The position numbers were made by a program, and so were the translations under genes. Below are positions 35,341 through 48,127 of a DNA stretch of 64,000 bases, in pieces (position 1 is the stretch's first letter; each line of letters opens with the position of its first letter). Location of the stretch: positions 12,648,001-12,712,000 of the forward strand of contig OX359246.1 of assembly GCA_947179485.1 (NCBI GenBank), read 5' to 3'. Below the pieces are notes generated by a model that was not told where the DNA came from, did no database searches, and saw only the letters and a program-made list of their open reading frames with translations. This stretch comes from Allacma fusca (taxonomy: Eukaryota > Arthropoda > Collembola > Symphypleona > Sminthuridae).

Positions 35341-36671
35341 CAGTGATGCGACCGATTACGATTATAATCGAAATGTTCGATTTCGAATACGAACCGAATC
35401 GATTAGCCAAGAGCTATCGGTTCGGTTGCGTTAATCCGAACATAATTCGAATGGAATGAACAATCGAAATTGGTTTATCAAACCGATTAAAGTTCGAACC
35501 GATTAGTTAAACTACAAATCCAATTTCGATACCGATTCTGTTTTTAATCGCTTTGTATTCGAAATTGGTTTTTCGAACAATCGAATTCCCGCCAGGGTTT
35601 AAATTCCATCAACGAATTATACACCCCACGGCATTCTTATCACGAGGAGAGTAACCACTTGACTGATGAGGAATGTAGTGAGGAAGTAAGAGTCCCAACC
35701 TCAACACTTTGAACGTCTTGGAAATTAATTTTCGTAAATTTAAAATTACATGGAAGCAAATATCATTGATATTGTCACCAGTGACGCTGATAGCTGTGAG
35801 AATACTCCACAACGCCGAAAAAAACCTATCCGTTGCCCACAATCATTTTACGTTAAAAGAAAATCTGCATCATTGCAAATACTTCAAGTAAGATTTTATT
35901 GCAAATAAGCTTCCTAAATATTTTGAAATTACTTAATAGACATATATTTATACTGTAACCCTCCACTTGGGCTTCTACGGGGACAATTTTTTGTCCCGGC
36001 GACAATTCTGTCCAGTCCCGAAATCCTCTGAACAAAAACGTTCGTCGCCATTCAGTCCCAAAATAAAATGGGGACAAAGATTTTGTCCCGAAACTGTGCC
36101 GATCCCGGTCCCGTCCTGAAAACTTCGGGACGTCAGGTCCCGAAAGAAGCCCTAACCTCCTCCATAGTATTCTCAAGGTGTCTAACGTTTAATGGTAGGT
36201 ATTACTTTTATTTATACATAGATCAAGCTTTGTTAAATTGTCATCCGGGACCACGAGCTAATTTGATTCGTTTAAGAAATAAACACCTAAAAGCAATTAG
36301 TTCTTAGTCAATTTTATGAGACAATTGACGCGACAGTTCGGGCCGAAAGAACTTTTCGTCGCTACGTATTCATTTTCAAGAATTGTTAAATCTTTGACTT
36401 TGTTATCTAAATAAATTGAGGAATGGATAAACTTAACCGATTAATCGAAAAAACCGATTCGATACCAACTTCGAATCCAAATTCGAATCGATTAATAAAA
36501 ATCGATACCTAGTTTTGATATTCGATTCGAATAAATTGTTCGAATTCTTGATTTATTCGATTCGGTTTTGTAAAACCAACTTCGATTTGAAGGCATACTT
36601 CGAATCGGTAATCCGAATTCGAATACGAACCAACATCGAGTTTTGAAATAATCGGTTCGATCGCATCACTG
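35341..36671. mobile_element. hAT-like element with TTCGAAT-rich ends
   Basis: The left end reads CAGTGATGCGACCGATTA and the right end, on the complement, CAGTGATGCGATCGAACCG. They are flanked by a perfect 8-bp duplication ATTGTGAC (35333-35340 and 36672-36679). Dense ATTCGAATC/GATTCGAA words occupy about 35350-35590 and 36430-36665. The interior (about 35960-36150) holds a second, GGGAC/GTCCC-rich repeat that may be nested. No transposase is visible. Confidence 0.88.
35955..36165. repeat. GTCCCG-rich repeat, possibly a nested MITE
   Basis: Inverted words GGGCTTCTACGGGGAC on the left and GGGCTTCTTTCGGGACC on the complement of the right bracket a stretch rich in GTCCCGAAA. A clean target duplication was not found. 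A related GGGAC-rich stretch lies at about 39360-39640, within the last intron of the first ceramide synthase gene. Confidence 0.5.
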
Positions 36672-37200
36672 ATTGTGACCTGTAATGACATTTGACATTG
36701 ATTTACATTTGAATTGGTTATAACAATAATAGATATGAGGAAAACGTGTTTGCTGGGGGGGAACTAATATGCCCCTGATTAATAGAGAAAAAAGTTATTT
36801 GCTTTTTGCCAAGCTGCTTCCTTACCTTCAATTAACCCTATACTTGCTAACCCCTGGACAAACTGGCCACCACTGTCATTTTTTGTGGTTTTTATTTGAT
36901 TAAGCAAAATCTATTAACTTTGAACACCTGAGTTTTTTTCTAATCGTTCATCAACATTTTTGGACTTAATGGGTAAAGTTTGAAAATAATCGGCCGGCTA
37001 GATTCTTTTTAAAAAAATATAGAACACGTGTACTTTTCCATTCGTCAGCCATTTACAATGTTAAGGAAATGGCGTATGTTGTTACATTGGGGCCCTCAAC
37101 ATATTCCCAAATAATTTCGACCGGTGTTACAAGCAGATGAATGAAAATTTTAACAAGAATTTACAAAATTTGGACAAATTTCATGCCCACAATGATATAC

Positions 37201-37850
37201 TAGTATCCAGTATTCAAGTTCAAGTACAGTATCAAGTAAGATTCAAGTGCAGGATTAAGTTCAAGTATAATCTTGAGTGCGCAGTCAGGCTCAAGTTCAT
37301 TTGAATGCGCAGGTTTTATTGAGGGGTTAGGTTCAAGTTCAAGTTCAGGTTCAAGTTCAGGTTTTATTGAGGGGCTAGGTTCAAGTTCAGGTTTTATTGA
37401 GGGGCTAGGTTCAAGTTCAGGTTTTATTGAGGGGCTAGGTTCAAGTTCAGGTTTTATTGAGGGGCTAGGTTCAAGTTCAGGTTCAAGTTCAGGTTTTATT
37501 GAGGGGTTAGGTTCAAGTTCAAGTTCAGGTTCACGTTCAGGATCAAAAGCAGATTCAAGTAAAAACTTGAGTGCGGGGTAAGGCTCAAGTTCATTTTAAA
37601 GTGCAAGTTTTCGTGGGGTTAGGTTCAAGTACAAATTTAAGTGCAGGTTCTTCTTCACTCTCATTTTCAAATATACGCTTGAGTACGGGATCAGGTTAAA
37701 ATTCATTTCAAATTACAGGATTAATGCGGGGTTAGGTTTGATTTCAGGTTCAAGTATATGCTGTAGTACGGGATCAGGCTGCAATTGATTTTGGAGTTAA
37801 GGTTCAGTGAGGGGTTAGGTTAGAGTTCAAGTACAATTTCACTTTCAAGT
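37201..37850. repeat. 30-bp tandem repeat (GGTTCAAGTTCAGG)
   Basis: The core (about 37320-37530) consists of near-identical 30-bp units, GGTTCAAGTTCAGG followed by a TTTTATTGAGGGGCTA half. Both sides decay into looser TTCAAGTTCA and GGGGTTAGG words. The 30-bp period keeps one frame open (a glycine/serine-rich pseudo-peptide), which I consider non-coding. Confidence 0.85.
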
Positions 37851-37864
37851 TCAAGTATATGAGA

Positions 37865-38015
37865 CCAAAAATAATTGTAACCAATATTGGTCAATCTGAG
37901 GCCAAAAAACTAATTGTGACCAATATTGGTCAATTTGAGGCCAAAAAACTAATTGTGACCAATATTGGTCAATCTGAGGCCAAAAAACTAATTGTGACCG
38001 ATATTGGTCCATCTA
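37865..38015. repeat. 39-bp tandem repeat with a palindromic core
   Basis: Nearly four units of 39 bp, each holding the palindrome GACCAATATTGGTC and a spacer with GGCCAAAAAACTAATT. The period is a multiple of three, hence an open frame that I do not regard as a gene. Confidence 0.85.
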
Positions 38016-39114
38016 AGCTCAAGAATGTAGCTAGAACCACGTATTATGTATGCATGCCTAATGTGTCATTCATCTAAAATAGCATCGACTTTCGAAATTG
38101 AGAATTTCTTACTTATGAGGGATTTAGCATTGAAAAATTTAGGTTGGACAGGGGGCCCTCTATTCACGAATTAGTAATTATACTCCTGCGCGATTTCCCG
38201 CGCAAACCAGGGCGAGATGGCCAAGACTTTTGGGCTCGCTGGAAAATTGGGCCAGGTAACTAAGCCCCCACAAAATTTCTTTCCGATCCCGAGTGGGCAT
38301 GTAGCGAGGGTTCCTTGTTAGGCGCGTGACCCCATGTTAATATTTTGACCTCTGCAGGTCACGGAAATTAAATTTTTGGTAAATGTAAAAGCGATCTTGT
38401 GGGCATGTATACATTCACTAAAATCTAATTAAAACAATGTTCAAAATTACGAGCTCGAAATAATATACTCATGTAAAACGTACAAGTTGACCCCGACGGT
38501 GACCTATACTACTGATGTTAGCTCCTAGAAGGAGTATTGAGATGATACACTGTCATTTGTGCCCAGTTTGGACACATACACGAAGTTTAAAAATTTAACC
38601 GTAGTATAATATGTTCATGACCCCCTTCGTTTTATTAACATTGGCCACTTTGTCCACACGTTAGGATGCTATGTACCATTAAAAGCTCAGGAAGTATAGG
38701 GTTAATTAACAATTAACTGGATAAGGTACTGATTACACGTCAAAACAGTTACATTTTAAAGTATCCATACTTAATAATAGTTTGTGAATAAATCCAACAT
38801 CAAGATTTGGAAGTATAGAAAAAAATCAGATGGTCTTACTTTACAAAACAATTGGGCTGACTTTATTGACGTGATTAAGAAAAATGCATTGACAAATTGG
38901 TAATTCATGCTTGCATCTTTCCCAAACGAGCAGTATATAAAGTCCGCTATTATGGGGTTTCTTCAACACAATATCACTGCGTATAACTCATTTTTAACAA
39001 ATATAACAAATTATAGGTAATTATTATGCTTTTATACTCTAATAATTTCTTGGTTCATAAATAATTCTCAGCTCTCTCGTGTATTATAGGAATTAAGAGG
39101 TATAAGTTTCGGCA
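38016..39114. other. Intergenic stretch downstream of the ceramide synthase gene
   Basis: No coding region or repeat could be supported. The sequence is AT-rich and lies between the tandem repeats and the 3' end of the first ceramide synthase gene. Confidence 0.5.
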
Positions 39115-42100
39115 TTAATCCACTTTCTCATCACCCGAGTCTTCGTCATCGCTTCGACTGTCTTGAATCTAAAAATTTCCAAATAAATTCCCCAATATTA
39201 TAATCCCACTGACATTTTAATATGTATAGCTCGTCAGAAATTTATAAACGAATGTAAATATGCCATTGGCAAAAGAAGCTATCCCAACTACAGTCGACAC
39301 CCTTTAAATCCACCTTTAATTCATGTTCACTCAGTAAAAGTTGGTCCCCACGGTTTCGGGTTGGGATAATTTCGGGTCATAAATACTATCCACATGTTAT
39401 TTAGGGGACGTAATCCGGTCAAATATTTTTAACCAGAGGATTTCAGGACGGGACAGTACCGTAGTCAAATTGGAGGATACTGGAGTGTTTTTGTCGATAT
39501 TGGGTTTCTGTTGGGGACAATTTGGGGACAAAAATATTGTCCCCGGATTATTTCGGGACGGAATAAGGAAACATATTTTTGTCCCGAGAACTCTTCTGCG
39601 GGCTGCAAAAATGTTCACAAAAATTGTCCCTAGCAGAAGTCCTGTGCAAAACATGATGATTCTCCTGAACGGGTGGGTTCCTTAACTATTCATGACTTCT
39701 GGGAGGTGTCGGGATAAAGGGAATCAACTGTACTTGTTCCTGTCACCCTGTACCTCTTCCTTCTTCCAGCAGTTAATACAGACTTGCATAATGAAGTACG
39801 TCCAGACGATATGCATAGCGAAGAGAATATAACTTAGGATCCGGAACATTTCACCAACAGGTGGCTCCTTGAAGAAAAGATTAGTCTCGTAAATGGCACT
39901 TCGAAGGATATGGAGCGGGAATATTACAAGGCGCGTCAGAACCCACGTGACAGCTAGAATCGTCACTCCAACCTTCCCCATCCTTTGTTTGTTCGCGTAG
40001 ATACAGATCTTGGTCAGCTGTTAATTACAACAAAAAAAAACAAAAATTTAATTAGTTATCGTTAATGCCATATCGAAATTACACTGACAAATAGCCAAAC
40101 TGGACCAACTTCGAAACTATCTTCTGGGGTTTTGATAACCAACCATATTCATGACCTAAGACAGTAGTACAGATCATCTTTACACAAAAGAAGCCCTAAA
40201 TCTCCAAAGGCAATATCTTAAAATAAGACAACTTTGAATTACAGGTTAAGAACCTACCAGCCAAAGGTTCTTTTACAAGGCGCGCTTATAAAGAGACAGC
40301 GTTCTTCAAGAAAGATCATTGGAACCACAAGGGACTAATCGGAAACTCTTCCGATGCAAAACTAGCCCCGCACGAAGATCTCCCACACCCCAGAAGGTTC
40401 CAAGAATTATTGAGAATATAAAGTAAACTTGTAAAGGGACTAAATTAAATCCAATTTCCAAGACCCTCTTAAGAAGCCAATGGACCGGAGTAATGAAATC
40501 GGCCCTGACAGTCTAATTTGCATCGGAATAATTTTACCTTGATGATATGTAATTGATTTACAGGAAATACCCCCTGCGTGCTCACACTTCCACTGCTTCC
40601 TAAATTTTTCTACGGATTCTTTCCTCATACTGAGCGGGACAGGGCAAGGAAAAGTAAAAACGGGAGAGTAATTACATTAACTACAAAAGTAAGTAATTAG
40701 CCCTCACATCGGGAATCGTCAGGAAGGAAATGTTACTATATTATTTCGTACAAACTAATTTTTTCTCTTTCGTAATATTTCCTAGCTTGTTTAGCCTCAT
40801 CCCTACAAAACATTCCGTAGCCATTCACCTGATACGTGGTTATTGTTAGCCCTACTGATTATACGGCCGTGCAATAATAATAATAATAATTTCACTGAAT
40901 TTCCCCTCCTGTCACCTTGTCCGACATAACTCCGTTGTTGAGCTTTTTTCAATAGACACAGCAATCTGTCTGGAAGGCTAAACTACTATACATAAAGGAA
41001 GGATTTTGGCTCATTAAAGATTATAATTTGATCCTCTAACAGAATATCCTGGTCAAGGGGAAGGTCTCGAAGTTGTGCTCCAACTGTGGAAGTTATTTAC
41101 AGTCGACTCTGCCTGTAGGGATCCTCACATCGGGATCCATTTCGAAGTTGTTGGAGCGGAGGTGTCAGTAAAGGCTTAATTTAGTAAGTGTGTAAATCAG
41201 TACTGAATAAATAAATGTAAAATGTTAAAGTTGCATCAGAGAGAGAGAGAGTCCTTATAGAAGGATTTTTGTATCCTTTGAGATCTCCTACAGCAATAAG
41301 AGATGGTTGTTATCAACTCTAATTTTTTTTTGCTAATCTTATAGGTACATATACGCAGATATTGAAATGGATCCTAAAACCTGCTAAATAAAATGACCCT
41401 TCGAGCTCACCTCCAAAGGCACGTCAGCAATGTCATGTATCAAGTTGAACATGCTTCCTATTCTGGTAATGTTAATCATCCAAGAGAAGCAGAGGAGGCT
41501 GAGAGTGATCACATGATGAGCAAACATCATCCAAAAGTCCTTCCGCCTACCTTCCGAGAACTGATTAATCACCAAGGACCAGTAGTAGCCCACGACGAGT
41601 GTGTAATACCACCAGACGTCATTATCAATCCCCTACAAATTAATAGTTAATGTTACAAAAGGTATGTCAAGTCAAAATAATTATTTATTAAATTGACACA
41701 AATTAAACCCTGCACCAACAGATGTGAGTTTAGCATCTGATTAATTTTTTTTTGTACAGCTGAATATCTTCGTGTCATTTTTTTTTGTATAGCTGGATAT
41801 TTGGATTAATTTTGTATGTAAATATTCCGGACGAACCTGGAGGGGGAAATCCTTCCAGAAATAATGGGAGTTTGAAAACCAAGGCTTCTGCACTAAAACT
41901 AAGAACCCGAAGGTCCATAGGGAACAGTAGCATATAAATCGCCATCTGAGAAGATACAAATATGAAAAAAAAATCCTCAATTAAAAATTTCCATCGGACT
42001 TCTTTGTAACTTTTCTACGACAACCAAAAATAACATTTACCCACTGTCAGAAAATTTGTTAAGTTTCGTTCTGCCAACGCCCCAACGCTTTCCGAGCGGC

Positions 42101-43827
42101 TTCAGGTAATATCTGTTCAAGATCACACAATCAAATTACGTCATGTTAAGTCACACTTTTGATAATGCCGTATTATCCTAGTTATATGTATGTTCATTGT
42201 TATATGTATATACATACGGTATTTATATGTATATATGTATAAGGAATTATATTATGTTATTAATGCTCCGACAGCTCCACTCAAGCGACATAAATACTTG
42301 ACATCATCAAGTCCTAGAATCAATCCTCCAAAATAATAACAACACGAGGGATGAACACTCAACAGACTCGTGGTATCAGATGAACATGCAAGAATTAATT
42401 TTTGACTTCCATTTCACATTTTTGTTGGAAAAAGTACCGGGATTTAACAATAATTACTCCGAAAGTCCGTAGCCTAACTTATCTTCTATAAAAATCAATA
42501 CTGCAAAAAACATGTTTGACGCTATAATAGGGAGTATGAGTGTAAAATTAATTAAAAATTAAATTTTAAAATAATTAATAGATATTCTTTGCAATTAAAA
42601 TTTTTCTAAAAATCATTTGACAATCCATTTGCTGAAACTGTTCCAGAAATAATACTGAACGTGTCCGGTATATAATAATTACAATGAAATTATTTTTGTA
42701 ATATTATTTAAGAACAAATAATGTAGAAAGTGAAATCTTATTCATCCATTACATCCAAGTTTCAAAATTCTGTACTTTAGAAATTACATCTTAAAAATCC
42801 TTTTATTTTTTTCTTTTGGAATAAAACCTCCAAACCTACAAAACCCTATACCATGTGTCAAGCCTAGTATGTCACTAGCGCAAGGCCAAAACAATTATTA
42901 TTGTTATTCCAGAATCCAGAACTCCTACAATATTATGATCCTGTCAGACGTGACGAAAGCCCAGGAAGAATTCAGACAAATAAATGAATAATCCATCCCA
43001 AACAATAGTGGAATCATCCAAAAGCAACGCAAAGGTGAGACTCAATTTTTATCAACCTGTTTATATTTTCTGTAGGAATTAATATTTGAACAAACTCCAA
43101 GATTACCATTGTTCAAGAATAATAATAAAAAGTGTAAAAAGAAAATTATCCCAGGAATTTTCCCCATCAAATCATATCCAATTGTTGTCATGGCTACCCC
43201 AAAAAATAAATAACTGCCAGACCCATGAAAACATCGGTGAGGAAAATAAATTAAAATATTCCTCCAATCATATTTCATGGTTCCCAAAAAGGCGCCACAA
43301 GTTTCTTAGGAAATTTTTCCAAAATTTCAGGTAAAATAAAAATTTTCTGGAATAAAATTCATTTTTAGGTTAAAACCACTAAAGGTTTTGAATTTGCAAA
43401 AACAAGTCGGGAATAATAGGATTCTATGTTGTTGCGTAATGAGCTTGCCAAAATTATGTATGCTTTATCATATGGGATGTTTGAAGAGGAGCTGGAACCT
43501 ATTAAAAGCTGCCTCCAAAAAAAACCATGTAGAAGCAAATCCTGAAATTAGGGACGGAGCCACACATTTATTTTAGAACGAGAGTCGTAAGCAGAGAGAG
43601 AGAGAGAGAGAAAAAAAACACACAGAGAAGAAACCCGACGCAAGTAAAAATTTCCCTCACCTCTCCACAAAGCTCCGTAAGAATATGAGGCTAACCGCAA
43701 CTGGAAAAATCGGATAGACCAAGTCCATCCCAGTCGGTGCATTGTTCTGTGTTGCAAAATCCTTCCACGTGTAATTCTCCGGGAGCCAGTGCTCCTCTTT
43801 CCAAATATAATTATAAATATTGTTCAT
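39115..43827 (-). CDS. Ceramide synthase, Hox-less, copy A
   Basis: Ceramide synthases acylate sphingoid bases with fatty acyl-CoA in the ER membrane. Exons are 43661-43827, 42041-42112, 41837-41945, 41411-41632, 39754-40017 and 39115-39168. All have GT-AG sites in consistent phase, giving about 295 residues. The N-terminus (EEHWLPENYTWKDF) and first membrane segment are typical of the family. The TRAM-LAG-CLN8 domain follows from GWRFICYCSLWTFGF. The Lag1 motif is complete: HHVITLSLLCFSW, then N, R, G and HDIADVPLE, with both catalytic histidines and the aspartates. The last exon supplies an acidic, serine-rich tail (DSRSDDEDSGDEKVD), like the phosphorylated tails of animal enzymes. Between the first membrane segment and GWRF there are only about 24 residues, with no Hox-like domain. 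It is the tandem paralogue of the next gene upstream. Confidence 0.9.
43593..43610. repeat. (AG)n microsatellite in intron 1 of copy A
   Basis: Nine AG units, followed by an A run and a CACACA stretch. Confidence 0.9.
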
Positions 43828-44163
43828 TTTCCCCTTCCAACGTAGTAATTACACAAGTATTTACCCAGGAATTTTAACTAAATATTATGCAAAAAACAAA
43901 TAACAGGAGAAGATATTATCAACTATTAGGGAAAAGTTCTCTCTCTTTTTTCGCAGAATAAAATTACACGTCAAGGAACTTTTGCCTGTCAGAGGCAAAT
44001 GCACACGAAACCGGCTCCGCTCACAAGAGACTCTCCGCGAGCCCCACAAAAGCAAACTTGACACGATTACGCAAAGTAAGTATATACTATAGGGAGAGGG
44101 TATGATGTAAAAGTAGGGAATGTTAATGGGCTCTGTGTGTCTCACTGAGAGAGAGTGACTGAC

Positions 44164-44190
44164 TGAGTGAGTGAGTGAGTGAGTGAGTGT
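44164..44190. repeat. (GAGT)n microsatellite
   Basis: About seven GAGT units, upstream of the copy A start codon. Confidence 0.9.
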
Positions 44191-45780
44191 GTGTAGAGAG
44201 TTGTAGTAGAGTATAGTAGGAGTAGGAGGCTATGACTACACACACAAAATATAGTTAAAAAAAGTATATGGGAAATGTAGGATGATGAGACAGTGAGCAA
44301 AAGAAGAAGACGAGTATATAGGGGAAAAAAACTCATTTTATTTTTCCACACAGCAGTGTGGATGCGCATAAACGGAGCTTCTCACTGCAATAATTTCCTT
44401 ACACACAACATCCTTTTTTGAACCTACAACATATATTTGTGTGATTGTCAGTGGATTTGTGTACAGCGTCCCTGGGGAGGATTTCTTTCCGGGAAGCATT
44501 TTAAAAGCTTGTTGTAATGGTGTGCAAACCTGTTTGGTGCAAATATTTGGGGTAAATCTAATTTTTCTAGTTTTACTGTACTCATGAAAAAATTGTTCAA
44601 TTCTCTGGAACTGTTTTTTTTTGGGGAATGTTTTCTCCCTGACGCAGCAAAATTATGAGAAAAACCGATGGTCGTGTGGGTATAATATAATCTCTTACTC
44701 TCAATGCCCTTTTTGCAATATATTTTCGTTCTGCGGCCGTTTTTGTTTAACTTTGCTGCCTATTTTCTGTTGGGGCAGACAAAATTACTAAAATTGTTTG
44801 GAGAATTTTCATACATTTTTCTAATTTGTTGTGAAATGTTATGAATTTTTCTGTTTTTGTAAATTTGTATGGATTTTTCAATATGTTTGTGAATTTTTAT
44901 AGATTTTTTAATTTTTCGGTGAATTTTCATAGATTTTACAAATGTTTCTTGATTTTTTATGAATTTGCATAGATTTTAAACATGTTTATTGTTTTGTTAT
45001 GAATTTTCAAGAATTGTTTGTAAAAAAATTCTAAAAAAATGTAGTTTCAATGTTTTCAAGCAAATTGTACTAAATTTTGGGATTCAATTTTCGAGACCCC
45101 TAAAACCTAAAATTTTCATAAAAATTTTTCTAAGAATTTAAAAAAACTAGTGTAAAATCTTGCCAAAGAGAAAACCAAATCAAAAATTTGAATATGAAGT
45201 TTAGTTCCGTACACACTGACTGCTACTGATATCCCAATCTGACAATGCGTGAGCACAAAAGGGAGAAATGCTTCCCAGTCCCCTGTGCGTATATAGTCTG
45301 CGCCCATTCAAAAGTACATACGCATCCTTGTAGCGACTGCTAATAGCCAGCCTTTGGCTAGCAGACGAGTTTGTATGGAAAAGTCATAATTACAAGTGTA
45401 TTAGCCAACTTCATGGATGAAGTACCAGAATTTTTTCCCACGTGTCTCCATCCATATGCAAGTAGTGGCTTTTGTACTTGAGAGAGAGAGAGAGCCAGAG
45501 ACTCGCCCACAAGAAAAAGCAGCCCCAGCCCCAGCCCCATAGCACATACCCTATATAGTGAGCACTATTGATAGCGCGGTTGAACAGAGAGCTTCGGCTT
45601 CGGGATTTTTTTCATATCCCTTTGACTCTCCAACTCCAAAACTCTCCATCCATACCTATACACATTAAAATAGTAAGTTCAGAAATAAGAGAATCCATAG
45701 AAGAGGAATCGTATACGAGCTGAGCAAAATGCTCAATGCTCCTCTTTTATTCAGGGCTGGGCCCCCACTATGTATATTTC

Positions 45781-45800
45781 CACACACACACACACACACA
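45781..45800. repeat. (CA)n microsatellite
   Basis: Ten uninterrupted CA units. Confidence 0.95.
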
Positions 45801-46868
45801 TGCTAAAATATGTGGGGCTCACTTTTTATTCAACCTTTTCAGCTCAGACTCTCAGACACTATACTCACATTTGAGGAAAGGCTCTTGCTCTTGACAGGTA
45901 TACAAATTCCCCCTGGTAACTTTTACACAATAAATCTTTGACGGAAACTCCTTCACACATAAATATCCTCTGTGTAATAAGCAGAGCCAGCTCAAGTGAG
46001 TTGTCCCAATTGTACCGTCCAATCAAGATCCCAATAATTCAGTAAATTCCCCCCCCCCCCAAAAAAAAGCTCCTTCATATAGCAAACAAAATCTTGCCAA
46101 TGTCTTCACAAAAAATGCTCTCAAAAACTCAATACTAATTATTCCAGGTAAAAAAGTGATGCTAAAAAAATGACATTCTCATTAACTCTGAGAATAAAAT
46201 TTTTAATCAGCCCTTAACCTCAGAAATGTTCCCTTCTCAACAAAATACACAAATATTATTTTTAAAAAAGCTCCAGCAATTTAAGGTCAATTTAATTTTT
46301 ATTTTAAGGTCAAGTGTCCTTTTTAAAAATATGCCAATAAAATTGTTTTTTTTACGCTCCTTTACCCCTACAGCATTTATTTTATTTTTTAAAAATTCTC
46401 CAGACTCCATAAATATTGGGATTTTTGCTGTATGGAACGAAAGGCACAGCAGAGCCCACTAATTATGAAGAAGGCAAGAAGCCACGTGTGGATTATCTCA
46501 GGCTGCGAGGAGGACTCCTCACTCCATGTAAATAATAATAATAATCTTATGACTCTTTATATTTTTCTGACAATTTCCCAGATATCCCAACTGTATATGC
46601 ATGGAGTGTGGCAAGTGTTTCATGTTTGGGGTTTGTTTCTGTGTGTGTGTGTAAAATGTGTTGTGTGGACGGGAAGAGGAGCAGTTGTTGGAAGTCAACT
46701 TGGAGCATGGAATTGGGGGTGGAAAGTATTAAAAGTGTTGGGAATAAATGCTCAAATTTGAGGTCACCCCTCAAATGTCTTTTTCTCCGTCAGCATCCTC
46801 ATCCTCATCATCATCCTCATGGCTCAATGTACATTATGTGTCTGTGTAGTTTTATTTTATTTTTCTAT

Positions 46869-46889
46869 ACACACACACACACACACACA
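46869..46889. repeat. (AC)n microsatellite
   Basis: About ten AC units. Confidence 0.95.
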
Positions 46890-48101
46890 AGTACATTATA
46901 TGTAGATACATACTCAGCATATTAGCACACAGAGATAATAAGAATTAGCATTCCCACAGAAAGAACCTTCCCTCCGTTTCTGCATATATAATCTCAAATT
47001 CAGCAAATTCCCCAACAAAAGTAGATATCCTATTTATTATAATTATATTTATAATCTCTGGAACAACATTGTACATATTTACCCTCAATAATCAAATTCC
47101 GCCCAGAGCCGGCAAAACCCTACTGTATATATACATATACAGTAAATATATGTTCCACAAAACAAAAAAAATGTTTGAAGCGTTCCCTAAAAAATTATTT
47201 TGTCTTCCCCTTGACTTTAACTACTATAGATTTCCATGTGGATTCTTCAGTCCCATCTGGTATCATTCACTTGAGGCTGACTAAAAGACTGTACGAGAGA
47301 TGTTCTCAGCTTTGACTGCGGAAGATCCGTATAAGCATTTATGTATGTTCGAGCCAAAAAAAAATATCCCTACTACTACTGTATACAGGGCGGAGATACC
47401 TATATTAATATTAAAAGTATAGAAAGCAAAAAGGATCCTAAGCCATCTGTGTAATTACTTATGACATTTTAACGTGCATTATAGTGCTGTGACAGAAATG
47501 TTTTTTCGGGGTATTTTTCAAAGAATTGAGAGACATTATTTTTTTGACAGGAATTATTTCAAACATAGTGTACAATTAACATTGGAGAGATTGGGACAGG
47601 TGATCTTCGCTTATCGGACAAATAACTTGTCCACTCACTTTCCTTAATGACTCATATGTGTCATTACCCAAACACATGGTTTGATAGGGAAGAGTGTAAA
47701 TTCAGTAGAATTTTTCAGGATGAAATTCAAGCTCTACAGGATAACTGAGAAACGAAAATGAAAGTAGAACTTGCGTTGGGAAATTGTCCCGTTAAGATAC
47801 AGAACAAGATATACAGAGTTTTATGAAGTCTAGCAAGTGTTGCTTCTCGAGTGTGTGGATTTAATAGGATTTGGAAATTGGAAGAGAGTCTCAATAGGAT
47901 GGGACCCGTATTTTAAAGACAGGATTCCCCATAAATTTCCCTTATATATTCCTTACCACTTGGGCCAATAGAATTGAAACATGCTCCTGAGCTTGTAATC
48001 GCGTGATGAGTATTAAATAATGCCGATTGCAGTATTTATATGCATATGTACGATGAGTGAGTAAACTGACATTGGACTTGTTATTTATCAGACACTGGAC
48101 A

Positions 48102-48127
48102 TGTGTGTGTGTGTGTGTGTGTGTGTG
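48102..48127. repeat. (TG)n microsatellite
   Basis: Thirteen uninterrupted TG units. Confidence 0.95.

Noticed and set aside
37273..37581. Glycine/serine-rich open frame of about 100 codons
   Set aside because: It is the in-frame reading of a 30-bp tandem repeat.
38930..38975. TATATAAAG followed by a TCAACACA-like initiator
   Set aside because: It resembles a core promoter, but no downstream gene could be found in the expected direction.
39360..39660. GGGACAAAAAT-rich inverted words as a complete transposon
   Set aside because: They match the repeat at 35955-36165 in style, but no paired ends or target duplication could be identified.
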